Source: Chloroflexia bacterium (GTDB lineage: Bacteria > Chloroflexota > Chloroflexia > Thermomicrobiales > JALYUS01). From it: 7,222 nucleotides of DNA. The notes below the pieces were generated by a model that had not been told where the DNA came from, ran no database searches, and saw only the letters and a program-made list of their open reading frames with translations. The stretch is taken from assembly GCA_025924435.1 (NCBI GenBank), contig JAICIL010000230.1:1-7222 (forward strand), written 5' to 3'. Below, in pieces: positions 6,329 to 7,222 of this stretch (its first letter is position 1; each line of letters begins with the position of its first letter). Both the position numbers and the translations under genes were made by a program.

Positions 6329-6338
6329 TGTACGTACA
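6329..6338. promoter_or_regulatory. Perfect palindrome TGTACGTACA upstream of the DUF916-like gene, possible operator
   Basis: A 10-bp perfect palindrome lies about 55 bp before the DUF916-like start, in the only AT-rich part of the 6274-6403 gap. On the minus strand it is followed by AAACAAAAGTGATACACT, whose TACACT could act as a -10 box, so the palindrome would overlap the promoter. No regulator is encoded nearby and a single copy is weak evidence. Confidence 0.35.
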
Positions 6339-6350
6339 CGATAGCAAACT

Positions 6351-6377
6351 GCCCGGCTTCGGGAAAGAAGCGCGGGC
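6351..6377 (-). terminator. Probable terminator hairpin after the small WxL-like gene
   Basis: On the minus strand, 26 bases after the stop codon at 6404, GCCCGCGCTTC pairs with GAAGCCGGGC (ten pairs, one bulged C) around the loop TTTCCC, followed by AGTTTGCT. The T-run is weak. Its position between two co-directional genes suggests it separates their transcripts or reduces read-through. Confidence 0.5.
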
Positions 6378-6403
6378 ATTGCTTGCCGAATCGTGGCTGT
6401 TCG

Positions 6404-6934
6404 CTACGGGCCGGAGACGACGGTCACCGTCAGCGCGGCGGTATACGTACCAATCGCGGCATCAGCGGGCACCGCCAGTTGGGTCGCGAAGGTTTCGGTG
6501 GATTGACCCTTCCCGGTGTTCGCCGCCGCGTTGAAGATTTTCGCCGCCGTCGTCGGGATTGGCCCGAGCGCGATGCCGTTCGTCGGGCCGGTACCCGTCA
6601 CGCCGGAGATGGTCACGCCCGTAATTGTGTGATTGGCGGCGGGGATCGTGTCCGATGCCGCGTTCGTGAGTGCGCCGATCGTGGCCTGGAGGTTCCATCC
6701 CGCTTTACTGCCCGTTGCATCGTTGACACTGACAGCGAAGGAGGACGTCAGGTTGATGACGCTACCGGTCAGGGCCGTGCTGGGATACGAGAAGTTCGCC
6801 GGAGCGGCGGTGATCGAAAGAGTGCCCGCGGTGAGCGTGGCGGTACTCGTGGCCGCGCCGACACCGGAAGCGCCGATTACCATGGATGCAACGATGAACG
6901 ATGCGACGAGCCAGATGCGAAACGAGCGAGTCAT
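6404..6934 (-). CDS. Small secreted protein consisting of one WxL-like domain
   Basis: This 176-residue protein has a signal peptide (MTRSFRIWLVASFIVASMVI, cleavage likely near GVGAA at 24-28) and then almost nothing but a WxL-like domain (about 38-176). W80-N-L82 lies in the segment VNDATGSKAGWNLQATIG, which is identical to the corresponding segment of the IPT-containing protein. The C-terminus TYTAALTVTVVSGP aligns with the second WxL motif, with Val170 in place of Trp. There is no anchor, so it is released or held by wall or protein contacts. GGAGG at 6948-6944, nine bases before the ATG, supports the start. It lies directly before the DUF916-like gene, separated by a hairpin. In Firmicutes loci, stand-alone small WxL proteins accompany larger ones and a DUF916 protein, and this arrangement is the same. 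A structural or wall-attachment role is inferred. Confidence 0.87.
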   Translation of the reverse strand: MTRSFRIWLVASFIVASMVIGASGVGAATSTATLTAGTLSITAAPANFSYPSTALTGSVINLTSSFAVSVNDATGSKAGWNLQATIGALTNAASDTIPAANHTITGVTISGVTGTGPTNGIALGPIPTTAAKIFNAAANTGKGQSTETFATQLAVPADAAIGTYTAALTVTVVSGP

Positions 6935-6943
6935 GTGTCATTT

Positions 6944-6948
6944 CCTCC
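6944..6948 (-). promoter_or_regulatory. Ribosome binding site of the small WxL-like gene
   Basis: GGAGG on the minus strand is separated from the ATG at 6934 by nine bases. An ATG at 6941 lies in a different frame and is too close to the site. Confidence 0.7.
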
Positions 6949-7007
6949 AAAGTACCTTCGTGCATCAGTGGTTCCCGATTGAGTAGTGCCCCATACACGA
7001 GGCATAA

Positions 7008-7022
7008 CGGCGGAGCCCGCCG
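7008..7022 (-). promoter_or_regulatory. Leader hairpin upstream of the small WxL-like gene
   Basis: On the minus strand CGGCGG-GCT-CCGCCG forms a 6-bp GC stem with a three-base loop, within the roughly 100-base leader between the AT-rich block (7036-7065) and the start at 6934. Further down, TCGTG and CACGA could form a longer-range stem. I could not match the leader to any riboswitch class I know. Confidence 0.35.
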
Positions 7023-7035
7023 AAATGTGACGGGC

Positions 7036-7065
7036 AGAGTAAAGATAGATAAAAGTAAACAAAAG
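7036..7065 (-). promoter_or_regulatory. AT-rich block, probable promoter region of the small WxL-like gene
   Basis: This 30-bp stretch is about three-quarters A/T in a strongly GC-rich window. On the minus strand it holds TTGTTT (7062-7057) and TACTCT (7041-7036), a -35/-10-like pair with only 15 bp between them, shorter than usual. It lies after the stop of the preceding WxL-like gene and about 100 bp before the next start. The assignment of boxes is uncertain. Confidence 0.35.
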
Positions 7066-7150
7066 CGAGGGGCGAGCAACGTCGCGATGTGCGGAGGGGC
7101 ATCGAATGCGGGGCAAAAAGGTCGCTGAGAGAGAAAGAGAAAAGGCTATG

Positions 7151-7222
7151 CTATGGGCCGGACAGGACTGATACGGTGAGGGTCGCGGTGTACTGATAGT
7201 TCTCGACGATTCCGGTCGGGAA
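7151..7222 (-). CDS. C-terminal end of a third WxL-like protein, running off the right edge
   Basis: Reading the minus strand from the right edge gives 23 residues, ending YQYTATLTVSVLSGP followed by a TAG stop at 7153-7151. This matches the C-termini of the two complete WxL-like proteins (YTATLTVTVAAGP and YTAALTVTVVSGP), so it is almost certainly the end of another WxL-like domain. As in those, the second WxL motif has Val instead of Trp. The N-terminal part, including any signal peptide or extra domains, lies outside the window. It is in the same direction and 216 bp before the small WxL-like gene. Its frame is too short to be found by length alone; only the similarity supports it. Confidence 0.8.
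   Translation of the reverse strand, partial: FPTGIVENYQYTATLTVSVLSGP

Noticed and set aside
6935..7150. c-di-GMP (GEMM) riboswitch before the WxL-like gene
   Set aside because: I looked because a GGDEF-like gene is nearby, but the conserved GEMM core sequences and tetraloop-receptor pattern are not present on either strand.

Overview
The window is high-GC bacterial DNA with GTG/ATG starts, dense coding and few AT-rich stretches. No rRNA, tRNA, CRISPR array or transposase is visible. The gene content (DUF916-like plus WxL-like secreted proteins, IPT/TIG repeats, a membrane GGDEF-like protein) and the base composition suggest a monoderm high-GC lineage. Chloroflexota of the Thermomicrobia type is my best guess and an actinobacterium the alternative; this is inference, not a phylogenetic result.

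Left part (1-1420): a plus-strand serine hydrolase of the beta-lactamase/penicillin-binding fold with all three active-site motifs. At the extreme left edge a minus-strand reading frame opens with a stretch closely resembling the N-terminal motif of that hydrolase, so a divergent paralogue may run out of the window. Positions 1421-1620, between convergent genes, hold a compound set of GC-rich inverted repeats that look like REP-type elements and probably terminate both genes.

Middle part (1621-3445, minus strand): a four-helix membrane protein with a degenerate GGDEF domain that has lost the catalytic signature but keeps an RxxD I-site, preceded by an unrecognised protein made of a coiled coil, a Pro/Ala/Glu linker and a small alpha/beta C-terminal domain. 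Both have a cytoplasmic regulatory or scaffolding look.

Right part (3791-7222, minus strand) is the striking region: a cell-surface locus. In transcription order it has the last 23 codons of one WxL-like protein, a 176-residue secreted protein that is essentially a lone WxL-like domain, a 360-residue DUF916-like (WxL-interacting) protein with a signal peptide and a C-terminal membrane anchor, and a 417-residue secreted protein with three IPT/TIG domains fused to another WxL-like domain. The WxL-like domains keep the first W-x-L motif but have replaced the second (LTWTL in Firmicutes) with LTVTV or LTVSV. I infer that the DUF916-like protein anchors or partners the three WxL-like proteins in a surface complex. 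The gaps of 106-345 bp between these genes suggest several transcription units rather than one tight operon.
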